DNA of 64,000 bases, taken from NCBI RefSeq assembly GCF_015207755.1, contig NZ_JADEWH010000007.1, forward strand, positions 182,442 through 246,441, read 5' to 3'. The notes beneath the pieces are model-generated. The model saw only the letters and a list, made by a program, of their open reading frames with translations. It ran no database searches and was not told the origin of the DNA. Every line of letters begins with the position of its first letter. The stretch's first letter is position 1. This DNA comes from Nodularia sp. LEGE 06071 (GTDB taxonomy: Bacteria > Cyanobacteriota > Cyanobacteriia > Cyanobacteriales > Nostocaceae). This document shows, piece after piece, positions 8,075-17,437 of the stretch. The translations under genes were made by a program, and so were the position numbers.

Positions 8075-9538
8075 ATGAAAAACCCACCAACCCCGAAAAA
8101 TGAGAAAGAAAGACTCAATGCTCTGCAAAAATACAACATTCTTGATACCGAGTCAGAACAGTCATTCGATGATTTAACTGCTTTAGCTGCCTATATTTGT
8201 GGTACTCCTATTGCTTTAGTCAGCCTTATAGATGAGAATCGGCAATGGTTTAAATCTAAACTTGGTTTAGAAGTAACAGAAACACCCAGGGAACTGGCAT
8301 TTTGCGCCCATACTATATGTCAGCCGGAAAATGTGTTAATTGTACCAAATGCTTTAAACGATGAGCGATTTGCTACTAACCCGTTAGTGACATCCGACCC
8401 CAATATTCGGTTTTATGCAGGCGCACCTCTAATTACACCTGATGGTTATGCTATTGGCTCTTTATGTGTAATTGATCGTGTACCAGGAGAACTGAGTTTA
8501 GAACAAAGACAAGCATTAGCAGCTTTGAGTCGTCAAGTAATTAGCCAGTTAGAACTGAGAATTAATGTAGCTCAATTACAACAAAATATTACCCGCCGTA
8601 AAGAAGCAGAAAAAACTCTTCGCAGTACTAATTCCCAATTGAATCAAGTTGTTAATAATTTGCGCCAAACTCAAGTTCAACTAATTCAAAGTGAAAAAAT
8701 GTCTAGCTTGGGTCAAATGGTGGCTGGGATAGCTCACGAAATCAATAATCCCGTTAACTTTATTCATGCTAATCTCGGTTATTTGAAAACTAGTCTTCAA
8801 GAAATATTTGATTTACTATGTCTTTACCAACAGCACTATCCCCAGCCCCATGAGGAAATTCAAACTCAAGCAGATGCGATAGATGTGAAATTTTTGATTG
8901 AAGATTTACCAAATATCCTCGCATCTATGGAAAATGGTAGTCAGCGGATTCAGAAAATTATTGTGTCCTTACGTAACTTTGCTCGCTTGGATGAAGCAGA
9001 AAAAAAACGTGTTGATATCCACGAAGGGATTGATAATACGCTGTTAATTTTGCAGCATAGACTGAATGCTACAGCAACATATCCAGAAATCCAAATTATC
9101 AAAGAATATGGTCATCTCCCACAGATGGAATGCTATGCTGCACAACTCAATCAAACATTTATGAATATTTTATGTAATGCTATCGATGCTATAGAAGATT
9201 TATGGGTAGCAAACACCAATAAAATCAACTCGAACCAACAGATAATTGAGCCTATCAACTTTCAAAAAGCTACACCAAAAATTCGGATTCGTACCGAAAT
9301 TTCTCCTGAAAATTATGCAGTTGTGCGGATTGCTGATAATGGCGGAGGTATTGTAGAAACAATTCAAAAACGGATATTTGACCCATTTTTCACCACTAAG
9401 CCCGTAGGCAAAGGTACAGGATTAGGGCTATCAATCAGCTATCAAATTGTGGTGAAAAAGCATGATGGAAATCTCAAGTATAAAACCCAATTAGGCAAGG
9501 GGACTGAGTTTCTGATTGAGATTCCTCTAAAAAATTAA
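8075..9538 (+). CDS. GAF-domain sensor histidine kinase
   Basis: 487 residues. A GAF domain occupies residues about 22-165 (FDDLTALAAYICGTPIALVS, then IRFYAGAPLITPDGYAIGSLCVID), followed by a coiled coil (about 168-210). The histidine kinase H-box MVAGIAHEINNP carries His221. The ATPase domain has N box NILCNAIDAIED, G1 box IADNGGGI and GKGTGLGLS. No membrane segment, so it is a cytoplasmic sensor; the GAF domain lacks the phytochrome or cyanobacteriochrome cysteine motifs, so its ligand is unknown. No response regulator is adjacent. Confidence 0.93.
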   Translation: MKNPPTPKNEKERLNALQKYNILDTESEQSFDDLTALAAYICGTPIALVSLIDENRQWFKSKLGLEVTETPRELAFCAHTICQPENVLIVPNALNDERFATNPLVTSDPNIRFYAGAPLITPDGYAIGSLCVIDRVPGELSLEQRQALAALSRQVISQLELRINVAQLQQNITRRKEAEKTLRSTNSQLNQVVNNLRQTQVQLIQSEKMSSLGQMVAGIAHEINNPVNFIHANLGYLKTSLQEIFDLLCLYQQHYPQPHEEIQTQADAIDVKFLIEDLPNILASMENGSQRIQKIIVSLRNFARLDEAEKKRVDIHEGIDNTLLILQHRLNATATYPEIQIIKEYGHLPQMECYAAQLNQTFMNILCNAIDAIEDLWVANTNKINSNQQIIEPINFQKATPKIRIRTEISPENYAVVRIADNGGGIVETIQKRIFDPFFTTKPVGKGTGLGLSISYQIVVKKHDGNLKYKTQLGKGTEFLIEIPLKN

Positions 9539-9617
9539 GCAATTGGCTGTGTAACGCAAATAATCATACTTAATATTTAATATTTCATTTAGATTCCTAG
9601 CCATTCCATATTAAATA

Positions 9618-10628
9618 TCAATTGTTTTGGTATTTAGATTCTGCATAAGCAGCATAAACTCCCTTGACGTTGTACCAATTGAGAAAAATTCGGGCAACTT
9701 CTAACGCCAACTGGGGTTTACCTAAATTAATTAGCCATTGCAAGAAAGGAGCCATTGTCCGCTCGTTCAGTGTGCCATTAAGTGAGAGAATGCCCCAAAG
9801 TAAACGATGAAACCAAGTCATCTGGATCATCATTCGCACTTCCCAAGAAGGATGCTTTTGATAAAATAAAACTCCCATGCGTCCGCGTTGAATTTCTTGG
9901 TCAATCAAACGGGGAATTTGCGCTAAATTAAACGGTGGATGCCAGTGATAACCAACGGCTGCGGGACATTTAATCAGTTGTAGTCCCAGTTTTTTGAGTC
10001 TTACACCTAATTCTAAATCTTCCCAACCATAGAGTTTGAAACTGTTATCAAACAGTCCGGCTTTTTCTAGCCAATGTTTGGGGATAGCTACGTTACCTGT
10101 GGCAAAAAAAGCTGCGGAAAAATCTGTAATTTTATAGGGTTCTGCGGTGGGGTGATCGAAATTGCAAGTATTAATTACTGCACCGTAAGTAAAAAAGCGA
10201 TCGCTTGCCAACTTCTCCCTTCCCTGCACCAGCGCCTCTGCATGAGCTGCTAAGAAATTTTCTAAGACTACCAAATCACTATCAATAAAGATAATTGTGT
10301 CTCCCAGTGCCTTTTCTACCCCCAAATTCCGAGCCGCCGCCGGCCCGGCGTGATCTTGCTCAAAGCATCGCACATGGGAAAATTCCTCCTGGTTTGCCAC
10401 CAGCCACTCCAATGTGCCATCAGTAGAACCATCATCGACTAAAACAATTTCGTAACTCGTTATTGAACTTGATGCACTCCACTTCTGCACCTCCAAAGCT
10501 CGGAGGCACTTTTCTAAAATCGGCTGACGATTGTAAGTCGGTATCACAACGCTGAAAAACACAGTCTCACCCACAACAGGATTACCCATCTCCAGAATAG
10601 GACAGCAGAGTACTGAACACTGTTCCAT
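9618..10628 (-). CDS. Family 2 glycosyltransferase
   Basis: 336 residues, GT-A fold. VVIPTYNR (residues 27-34), VLVDDGSTDG (about 63-72), AGPAAARNLG and FIDSDLVV (the DxD-type metal site) are standard GT2 motifs, and YGWEDLELGVRLKKLG is the usual acceptor-side ED motif. No membrane segment, so it acts on the cytoplasmic side. The first 13 residues before Met14 are cysteine-rich and unlike the family, so the start may be the internal ATG. Acceptor and sugar cannot be told. It stands alone, transcribed towards the histidine kinase gene. Confidence 0.9.
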   Translation of the reverse strand: MEQCSVLCCPILEMGNPVVGETVFFSVVIPTYNRQPILEKCLRALEVQKWSASSSITSYEIVLVDDGSTDGTLEWLVANQEEFSHVRCFEQDHAGPAAARNLGVEKALGDTIIFIDSDLVVLENFLAAHAEALVQGREKLASDRFFTYGAVINTCNFDHPTAEPYKITDFSAAFFATGNVAIPKHWLEKAGLFDNSFKLYGWEDLELGVRLKKLGLQLIKCPAAVGYHWHPPFNLAQIPRLIDQEIQRGRMGVLFYQKHPSWEVRMMIQMTWFHRLLWGILSLNGTLNERTMAPFLQWLINLGKPQLALEVARIFLNWYNVKGVYAAYAESKYQNN

Positions 10629-11214
10629 TCTCTATCTTCGATGATCGAAGCTACGTACTCAGCGCAGCTATCGCAAGGCTTTACAAAAGATACTCAAGCT
10701 CTGACTACCAGCTGATACCATTTTCTATTATCGGTAAAAGCCGGGTCAATTTATAGAACTTTGTCAGAACTTCACCATCAAATAAATAGAAATAATTATT
10801 AATATATTTAAGCATTATTCATGCTAATTAGCAACTAGAAAACTGACTCGATAGTGCTGATAGGGATTTTTTCTATTTTATCCGCAGAAATATATTCCTA
10901 ATTTAATAGAAATATTTCTCATGAAAATAGGATTTATTCTCAAAAAAAGCTTCTGGATAAATTCAAATTAAACAATACATAATCTCATCTTAATGCTTGT
11001 TACCTAAATTGAAACAGACTGGATAAATTTTGTCTGCGTCAGCAGTACAAGCGCAATTTTACTTGTTATTAACTGAAAAGAAATGAAAATGGCGGAAATT
11101 TTCAATATCTGAGTTTTTTCTGTCAATATGTAGAGTTTTTCTTTACTAGATTGCACTAGTCATTAAGAAATTAACTGAATAGCAACTGCGTAAACCTTAA
11201 ATGGAGAATAGAGA
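10629..11214. other. Long AT-rich upstream region of phoX
   Basis: 586 bp without a gene. The part next to the glycosyltransferase start contains a short Nostoc-type repeat (TACGTACTCAGCGCAGCTAT at 10652-10671). The rest is AT-rich and likely carries the phoX promoter. I looked for tandem Pho-box octamers with 3-bp spacing here and found none convincing. Confidence 0.5.
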
Positions 11215-13386
11215 ATGAAAGGTCATCTTCACCCCAAGAACGATATAACCATAAATCCATCCGGTAACGAGTCAATCCTTGACGTGATTGGACGCGTCAG
11301 CATTAAGCGCAGACGTTTTGTGATGACAGCTGTAGGTACATCAGCCCTAACTGTATTAGGTGATATGTCCCTCGGTGGTTTCCTTCAAACTGTGGAAGCA
11401 GCACCAGTTCCAGCCGGGCTTGGATTTGGTGGTATTGGCTTCGAGAGCATCGAGCCAAATCTCCGCAACCCAGCAACAGGAAACCTAGAGAAGGATCTGG
11501 TCACTGTTCCTAAAGGGTACACAGCCAGAATACTATCTGCTTGGGGTGATCCTATCATGCCTGGTGCGCCAGACTGGTTTCCAGATGCGTCCCAGGATGC
11601 TGCCGCACAGGAAAAACAAGTAGGGATGAACCATGATGGAATGCACTTCTTCCCTCTCCCAGGACGGAGTTATCTCAATCGGACATCCGGGTTGCCAGTG
11701 CCTCTTGAAGGCCGCACATACAATAGCAGTGGCATACTGTGCGTTAACCACGAATATACCCAAGAACAGTTCCTGCACCCCGACGGTAATGAAGGTAGCA
11801 CCGTCATGACAATTGAGAAAGCCAGAAAGTCTCAGGCTGCTCACGGCGTATCTATCCAAGAAATATCTAAAGACAGATTCGGTAATAACTGGAGTGTTGA
11901 CCGCAATTCCCGTTATGGTCGCCGCATCACTGGTAACACAGAAATGCGAGTTTCCGGGCTTGCGGCGGGTGATGCGCTGATGAGATCAAAGAAATTCTCA
12001 ATTGAACCTACTGGCTCATTTGAAATTGGCACCAACGATGGCTACACCGCTTATGGTACGATCAACAATTGCGCCCACGGAATCACACCCTGGGGTACTT
12101 ACCTCACCTGTGAAGAGAACTTTCAAGGTTACTTTGCTAACCCTAATCCAGATATAGTTAACATTCCTGGTCTGGAAAATAAAGCAGAAGATATCCGCAA
12201 TGGACAGAGACGCTACGGTATCGGCGGCTCGTCTAGTTATCGCTGGCCTGAAGTTGATCCACGCTTTGATGCTTATAACAATCCCCTGGAACCTCATTTG
12301 TTCGGTTGGGTAGTCGAGATTGATCCCTACGATCCCAAAAGCAAACCAGTCAAGCGCACTTCGATGGGTCGATTCAGACACGAAAGCGCTCAATATGTTG
12401 TTGATGATAACAACGGTCTGGCTTTCTATATGGGTGATGACAACGTAAACGAGTATATCTATAAGTTCGTTTGCTCTCGACAATACAATCCTAATATTCG
12501 TAATGCTAATACCGACCTACTTGACCACGGTACTTTGTACGTTGCGAAGTTCAATGACAATGGTACTGGCGAATGGCTACCTCTAGTCTACGGTCAGCGC
12601 GGTCTCACACCAGCGAACGGATTTAATAGCCAAGCTGAAGTGCTAATTAAGACCAGAGAGGCTGCGGACAGAGTTGGCGCGACAATGATGGATCGCCCAG
12701 AGTGGGTTGGTGTACGTCCTCGGATTGGTGGATTCAATGAAGTTGAAGTCTACTGCACCTTGACTAACAACAGTCGTCGCGGAACAAATCCGGCCTCAGT
12801 GAATAACCCAGATGGTACAACTCCTGGAGGTAATGCACGTCCTCCGGTTGATGCTGCTAACCCACGTCCCAACAACGCTTACGGTCATGTTATTCGTTGG
12901 CGTGAAACCGGACGCAGCGTTACAGCTACCACCTTCAATTGGGATATTTATGTTTTGAATGGCGACAAAAAAGACCCAGACCCCATTCGTCAAGGTAATA
13001 TCAATGGTGATGACTTCGGCTCACCAGATGGTCTTTGGTTCGACTACTACGGTCGTCTCTGGATTCAAACTGACCAGTCCGGTACTGGTACAGGCGACTA
13101 TCTCAACATCGGTAGTAACTCGATGGTTTGTGCCAATCCTAATGATCCCAGAGAGATTAAGCTGTTCCTCACCAGCCCAACAGACTGTGAGGTAACTGGT
13201 GTAATTACTACACCTGATAATAAAACCATGTTTGTGAATATTCAGCACCCAGGTTCTCGCGGAAGTGTTGCCAATCCTACAAGCAACAGCGACTGGCCAC
13301 ATAGTCAAGGTTATGGCCCATCTGGTCGCCCCCGTTCTGCAACAGTGGTTATTACCCGCGATGACGGTGGTATTATTGGTGCTTAA
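11215..13386 (+). CDS. phoX: PhoX-family alkaline phosphatase (DUF839), Tat-exported
   Basis: 723-residue secreted phosphomonoesterase of the calcium/iron-dependent PhoX family, which frees phosphate from organic esters outside the cell. A twin-arginine signal is seen at residues 29-60 (KRRRFVMTAVGTSALTVLG). Family motifs follow: NHDGMHFFPL, CVNHEYT, GTYLTCEENFQGY, RHESAQYVVDD, MGDDNVNEYIYKFV, SPDGLWFDYYGRLWIQTDQS and the C-terminal VNIQHPG. Length and order fit full-length cyanobacterial PhoX. A Shine-Dalgarno-like GGAGAA lies 6-11 bases before ATG. The next genes downstream on the same strand are also exported proteins, one with a Pho box. Confidence 0.93.
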   Translation: MKGHLHPKNDITINPSGNESILDVIGRVSIKRRRFVMTAVGTSALTVLGDMSLGGFLQTVEAAPVPAGLGFGGIGFESIEPNLRNPATGNLEKDLVTVPKGYTARILSAWGDPIMPGAPDWFPDASQDAAAQEKQVGMNHDGMHFFPLPGRSYLNRTSGLPVPLEGRTYNSSGILCVNHEYTQEQFLHPDGNEGSTVMTIEKARKSQAAHGVSIQEISKDRFGNNWSVDRNSRYGRRITGNTEMRVSGLAAGDALMRSKKFSIEPTGSFEIGTNDGYTAYGTINNCAHGITPWGTYLTCEENFQGYFANPNPDIVNIPGLENKAEDIRNGQRRYGIGGSSSYRWPEVDPRFDAYNNPLEPHLFGWVVEIDPYDPKSKPVKRTSMGRFRHESAQYVVDDNNGLAFYMGDDNVNEYIYKFVCSRQYNPNIRNANTDLLDHGTLYVAKFNDNGTGEWLPLVYGQRGLTPANGFNSQAEVLIKTREAADRVGATMMDRPEWVGVRPRIGGFNEVEVYCTLTNNSRRGTNPASVNNPDGTTPGGNARPPVDAANPRPNNAYGHVIRWRETGRSVTATTFNWDIYVLNGDKKDPDPIRQGNINGDDFGSPDGLWFDYYGRLWIQTDQSGTGTGDYLNIGSNSMVCANPNDPREIKLFLTSPTDCEVTGVITTPDNKTMFVNIQHPGSRGSVANPTSNSDWPHSQGYGPSGRPRSATVVITRDDGGIIGA

Positions 13387-13401
13387 TTCTTGATGTCCTA
13401 A

Positions 13402-13499
13402 TATGGCAATCCTATAGATTTACCAACACAAAAGAGACTCACATCGGACTTGAATAAGTCGGGTATCTTTGGGTTCGTAACTTCTTGAGGATTGCTATA
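13402..13499. mobile_element. Candidate miniature inverted-repeat element (MITE), 98 bp
   Basis: TATGGCAATCCT at 13402-13413 and AGGATTGCTATA at 13488-13499 are inverted with one mismatch. The outer bases are TA on both sides, as for IS630/Tc1-type elements that duplicate TA. No coding capacity. It directly follows the phoX stop. A similar arrangement is found at 33973-34076. Confidence 0.45.
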
Positions 13500-13812
13500 G
13501 TTAATAGTTATCTACGAAATAGCGATCGCGCTTACAGCACTTTGCCAGTCAATGAAGTCCACATTTTAAGATGATAAATCTTGTGGGGTGGCTATTCTGC
13601 CGGATTTGGTGGACTTTACTCAGATGAAACGTGCTGTAATTTCACTAATTTAATCAGTTTTAAATATTAGGGTACATTTTGATTAATGTACTCTAATTTA
13701 TGATGATTTTTGCTTAAATCTATGCAAACAATAATCGACTAAAACTAATCCAAATTATTTGATTTACATTTGATTGAATTAACCAAAAATATTTAAAATC
13801 TAGTTTATTATT

Positions 13813-13831
13813 TCATTAAGGTTAGGTTAAA
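13813..13831 (-). promoter_or_regulatory. Weak second Pho-box-like repeat
   Basis: On the minus strand TTTAACCT, three bases, then CTTAATGA; the first octamer fits the cyanobacterial Pho-box consensus and the second matches five of eight positions. It points away from the downstream gene and lies 112 bp from the stronger box. Confidence 0.3.
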
Positions 13832-13942
13832 TTAACTTTATTTCCTGAAAAAAATAATTTATTGAAATTAAAATTTTATCCCTTGACTAAGTAATTACTT
13901 TTAAGTAATATAACTGTGTTGTAAGATTTACGCACTATAAGT

Positions 13943-13961
13943 TTTAACCAAAACTTAACCT
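13943..13961 (+). promoter_or_regulatory. Tandem Pho box (SphR/PhoB site)
   Basis: TTTAACCA-AAA-CTTAACCT: two octamers separated by three bases, an exact fit to the direct-repeat site described for the phosphate response regulator SphR of cyanobacteria. A possible -10 (TATCAT) lies at 13977-13982. The next gene on this strand starts at 14152. A separate sigma-70-like promoter, TTGACT-N17-TAATAT, is at 13883-13911. Confidence 0.6.
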
Positions 13962-14151
13962 AAATTGTGCTGGAAATATCATGTTATTTCACTTCAGATA
14001 TTAAAGAGTAAGCACACCTTAAATTCAACAGGTTGTGTTGATAAAATCACTGGCGCTCACAGTAACTGAAATAGTGAAATTTTCCACAGCACAGATGTAA
14101 GATGCGTAGATGGCAATCACATTAAAGTTGAAATAACAGGAATAGAAGTCA

Positions 14152-14574
14152 ATGAAATTTAACCAAAAATTAGCGATCGCCTTAGTTGCAGTTTCCGCTA
14201 GTGTATTTGGCTTCGGTTCTCTAGCCTCTGCTGGTGAAGGCGGTGCGGCTGGAGCTGTAGCAGCTACAATTAACGCAGATGGTTTGGTAACTGATATGGC
14301 TGCGGCTGGATCTGTAGGTAAAAATGATGCAGCTGCTGTAGCCACAAGTAACTTTGGTGTTGTCTCAGCTTCCGCTTTGGGAAGTGCTGGCGTAATCGAA
14401 TTACTCAGCGATAACGGCTATTTTTCCTTTGAAGACAGTGATATTTCTGACCGGGAAGTTTTCACCAATGTCACTATCAAAGGTAGTGCAGACACTGCTT
14501 TAGGAACTAGCCAAGTCAACTCTATTACTACCTTTACCGAAACCCCCATCGGATCTATCGAAACTGGGTTTTAG
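14152..14574 (+). CDS. Small exported hypothetical protein (possible phosphate-regulated)
   Basis: 140 residues. A Sec signal peptide is clear (residues 1-27: basic start, hydrophobic core, SLASA cleavage region). The mature part is rich in Gly, Ala, Ser, Val and Thr and predicted mostly beta or disordered, with no Cys. No known family recognised. A strong tandem Pho box lies about 190 bp upstream, so it may be induced on phosphate starvation together with phoX just before it. It precedes a beta-barrel-like outer membrane protein on the same strand, so periplasmic or surface location is likely. Confidence 0.75.
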   Translation: MKFNQKLAIALVAVSASVFGFGSLASAGEGGAAGAVAATINADGLVTDMAAAGSVGKNDAAAVATSNFGVVSASALGSAGVIELLSDNGYFSFEDSDISDREVFTNVTIKGSADTALGTSQVNSITTFTETPIGSIETGF

Positions 14575-14976
14575 GGTATCAAGAATTAAGAAGAATCAAT
14601 ATCAGGAGTCAGACTGATACTTTCTTCAAATTCTTTCAACCCTAAATCTGTTGTGTTTATCTGTTAGAGACATGATTACCGCGTGTCTCTAGCTTATTAT
14701 ATCAGCGAATAAATCACAGTTAAACTAGCACTATTTTGGCAAATACCAGATAATAGTCAAATTTTTATCAAACAGTAAGTGGGCGAGAAAAATTGGCTGT
14801 ATATGAAGAAATATCAATTGTCCGGAGGTGTGTTATGCAGAGGGTACTGCACCTGGAATTATTGGCGGTGCGTTGCGCTGGGGGAAAACACAGCTTACGT
14901 TGAAATTTCTTCACAAATTACTCACACCAAAATCTAATTTCATTAGGTGTTGATTCCAGGTCTATTATAAATCTTT
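14575..14976. other. Intergenic region with a possible coding remnant
   Basis: 402 bp. Mostly AT-rich. From about 14810 to 14946 one plus-strand frame is open (EGTAPGIIGGALRWGKTQL within it) with protein-like composition but no good start; it may be a decayed gene piece. A promoter for the gene at 14977 must lie here; none is clear. Confidence 0.4.
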
Positions 14977-17370
14977 ATGATGATTTCGCCGCGCAAAAAC
15001 TTAAAGCTGGCATTTGTATTATTATTAATATTTAGTTCAACAACAATATTCTTTGCTAAAAAGGCTGGCGCTGAAATATCTGCAAAAACATTGTCACTGG
15101 GACACCTCAATAATAATAGCAAATTAAAATTATCCACCACTTCAGAGGACGCTGCTGCATTAATTGCTCATCTGGAATATTGGAGAATTTTGTCAGGATC
15201 ACAGAAGCAATTACCAGCCTCCGGATCTAATTTTATTCAACAAACACAAGTAACAGATTTAGCAAAAACTAATTCCCAGTCCCCATCTTGTCCTCCCAGC
15301 AATACTGGAGAAGCAGAATTTACCACAGTTACGGATTTAGCAAAAACTAATTCTCCAGTTCAGTCTTGTACTCCCAAAAGGATTAGTCAAGGAGAATCTG
15401 ATCGCAAACAACTCAATCCACAACCTAGAGTTGATGAATTGGATATTGAGCAAAAATCACCCCAAACTGAACAAGAATATATTATTTCCCCTAGAATTGC
15501 TGATGAGCAAAAAATTCATCCCCGCACAACTACTATCCCACTAAATGGTGTATTCATTAATCATTTAACCCAAAGACAATTCACTGTAGGTTCCAGATTT
15601 GGTAATAACCAAAATACTACTTTTGATCTGAACGGACTGGTTAAGCTGAACGGACAAGTCCAAGAAAACTTGACAACAAATAATATTTTCACCGTAGACC
15701 AAAAAGGAGAATATTTGCAACTGCAAACGTTGAGAAAAAGTAGAGAAATTACGGTTAATCTCACAGAACCCCTGACTGTACTGGGTACAGAACTGCAATT
15801 AAGCCTCGTAGGTTCATGTATCTTACCTGGTAGTAACCCCAATCAAATCTGCACATATACTCCTGGTTTAACATCTGCTGATATTGATCCTGATACCCAG
15901 ACACCAACTCGGATTTTTCAAACTGCAAATGTAGGTGATGTGGTAGAACCAGAAACACTAGCAGCAATTAGCCAACCGGGGTTTCAATCTGGCGCTAATG
16001 GTCAAGAAATTGGGATAGATTTATTTTTACCTAATACAGGTTCGTTTGTGGGTAATATTACTGGAGAGCAACTTTCTATTAACAGAAGAGAAGAAATAGA
16101 AAACACACCCGCAGCAATTTATTCTAGAGTTAGACAGATTGTGAAAGTGAATGACCGCGAAGCTGTAATGGGTCGGACAGTACGGGGATTTAGCTTGATT
16201 TTAAATGATGATAATACTTTACTAAATACAGCTTTGCAACTGGGATATAATTTGTTGCCTGATATTGTACCTAATATTGCTAGTTCAGAAAATCGAATTA
16301 ACGCAAATGTTAACAATAATTTATTTTTAGCTGCTAATAATGTCAGACTTCCTGCTAATAGTTTGACTGCTTATCATGGGGGAATTGCGAGAGCGCAGAG
16401 TGTACCACCAACAGCGGTAAATTTGAGCCAAGTACCTGCGGCGACTTTCAATAGTATTTGGTTGGGTGCTTCACCTGTGATCGAACGAAGTTCTGCTTTT
16501 ACGACTCGTTTTGAACAGATTAGCCCTCTGACAGTTTTATCCTCTGGTGGTGGAGAAGGGGGATTTGAGTCTGATATAAATTTTATTTCTAATATTAATA
16601 ATCAAAATTTTTCCACAGCCAATTTAGACAATTTTTACACTCAGGTTTACGTCACAATTCTCAATCAAGAAGTGAATAATGTAGCATCTAACAGATATAG
16701 GGAAGAAACAAAATATGCACCACATCTGAGTTTTACAGGCAATATCACAGGGACACAGGATGCTTTGAGGTATTATACAGGTGTGATAGGTGCAGAAGAT
16801 ATTAAAGCTTATGGTGGGGTGGATTTTAGTAAAAATACCTCAAATGGCTGGACTTTTTCTGGCGGTGTAATCGGCTATGTTAATCCAGATATTGATTACT
16901 ACAGTCAAGTAACAGGTAGTGTTGGTAAACGTATCTCTTTGAGTGGGAATAGTAATTTAGTTCTATCCACGGGAGTTAATTATGCTTTTGATAGAGAAAC
17001 TCGCCCCAATGATTTTGTAAATTCAATTACAGTTAGATCCAGAGTCAATTTAGGCAATGTTTGGTTGGGTTTAACGAATTATTTTGGGGATGTTTTACCC
17101 GATTCTGTGAAGAATACCCTAGTAACAAGTGTTGGTATTCAATTTAGCCAGAATTTTTTATTATCAGGATACTATAGTCCGATCAATGAAAATGTAGCTC
17201 GTTCTGTCTATGGTGCTGATGCGAGATTGAGACTCGGCACAAATCAGAATAGTCCCATACTCAACCTATCTTGGAGAAATAATGACTACGACTATGGCAG
17301 AGATAGTACGGGTAATGAATTGAAAATCAACGAGAATATATTTACTGTGTTTTTGAGAGGTAATTTTTGA
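14977..17370 (+). CDS. Probable outer-membrane beta-barrel protein
   Basis: 797 residues, family not recognised by name. Residues 1-32 form a signal peptide (basic MMISPRKNLK, hydrophobic core, KKAGA cleavage region). Residues about 90-180 are a low-complexity, Ser/Thr/Pro-rich linker with VTDLAKTNS repeated at about 92 and 118. The rest is beta-rich with alternating hydrophobic residues, and the last residue is Phe (FTVFLRGNF), the C-terminal signature for BAM insertion of outer-membrane barrels. The last 220 residues (from about SFTGNITGTQDALRYYTG) look like a closing barrel. It follows the Pho-box-linked exported protein, but has a 400-bp gap before it. Confidence 0.65.
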   Translation: MMISPRKNLKLAFVLLLIFSSTTIFFAKKAGAEISAKTLSLGHLNNNSKLKLSTTSEDAAALIAHLEYWRILSGSQKQLPASGSNFIQQTQVTDLAKTNSQSPSCPPSNTGEAEFTTVTDLAKTNSPVQSCTPKRISQGESDRKQLNPQPRVDELDIEQKSPQTEQEYIISPRIADEQKIHPRTTTIPLNGVFINHLTQRQFTVGSRFGNNQNTTFDLNGLVKLNGQVQENLTTNNIFTVDQKGEYLQLQTLRKSREITVNLTEPLTVLGTELQLSLVGSCILPGSNPNQICTYTPGLTSADIDPDTQTPTRIFQTANVGDVVEPETLAAISQPGFQSGANGQEIGIDLFLPNTGSFVGNITGEQLSINRREEIENTPAAIYSRVRQIVKVNDREAVMGRTVRGFSLILNDDNTLLNTALQLGYNLLPDIVPNIASSENRINANVNNNLFLAANNVRLPANSLTAYHGGIARAQSVPPTAVNLSQVPAATFNSIWLGASPVIERSSAFTTRFEQISPLTVLSSGGGEGGFESDINFISNINNQNFSTANLDNFYTQVYVTILNQEVNNVASNRYREETKYAPHLSFTGNITGTQDALRYYTGVIGAEDIKAYGGVDFSKNTSNGWTFSGGVIGYVNPDIDYYSQVTGSVGKRISLSGNSNLVLSTGVNYAFDRETRPNDFVNSITVRSRVNLGNVWLGLTNYFGDVLPDSVKNTLVTSVGIQFSQNFLLSGYYSPINENVARSVYGADARLRLGTNQNSPILNLSWRNNDYDYGRDSTGNELKINENIFTVFLRGNF

Positions 17371-17437
17371 AGAGGTTTTTCAACCTACATATCTTATAAT
17401 AATTACTCATTCTTTGTTTTCCTAATTGGAGAAACTA

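Noticed and set aside
10629..11214. Pho box upstream of phoX
   Set aside because: TTAAG and TTAAC motifs occur but not as octamers with 3-bp spacing, so no site is called.
14810..14946. Small gene upstream of the barrel protein
   Set aside because: One frame looks protein-like but has no convincing start or ribosome site; noted only as a possible remnant.
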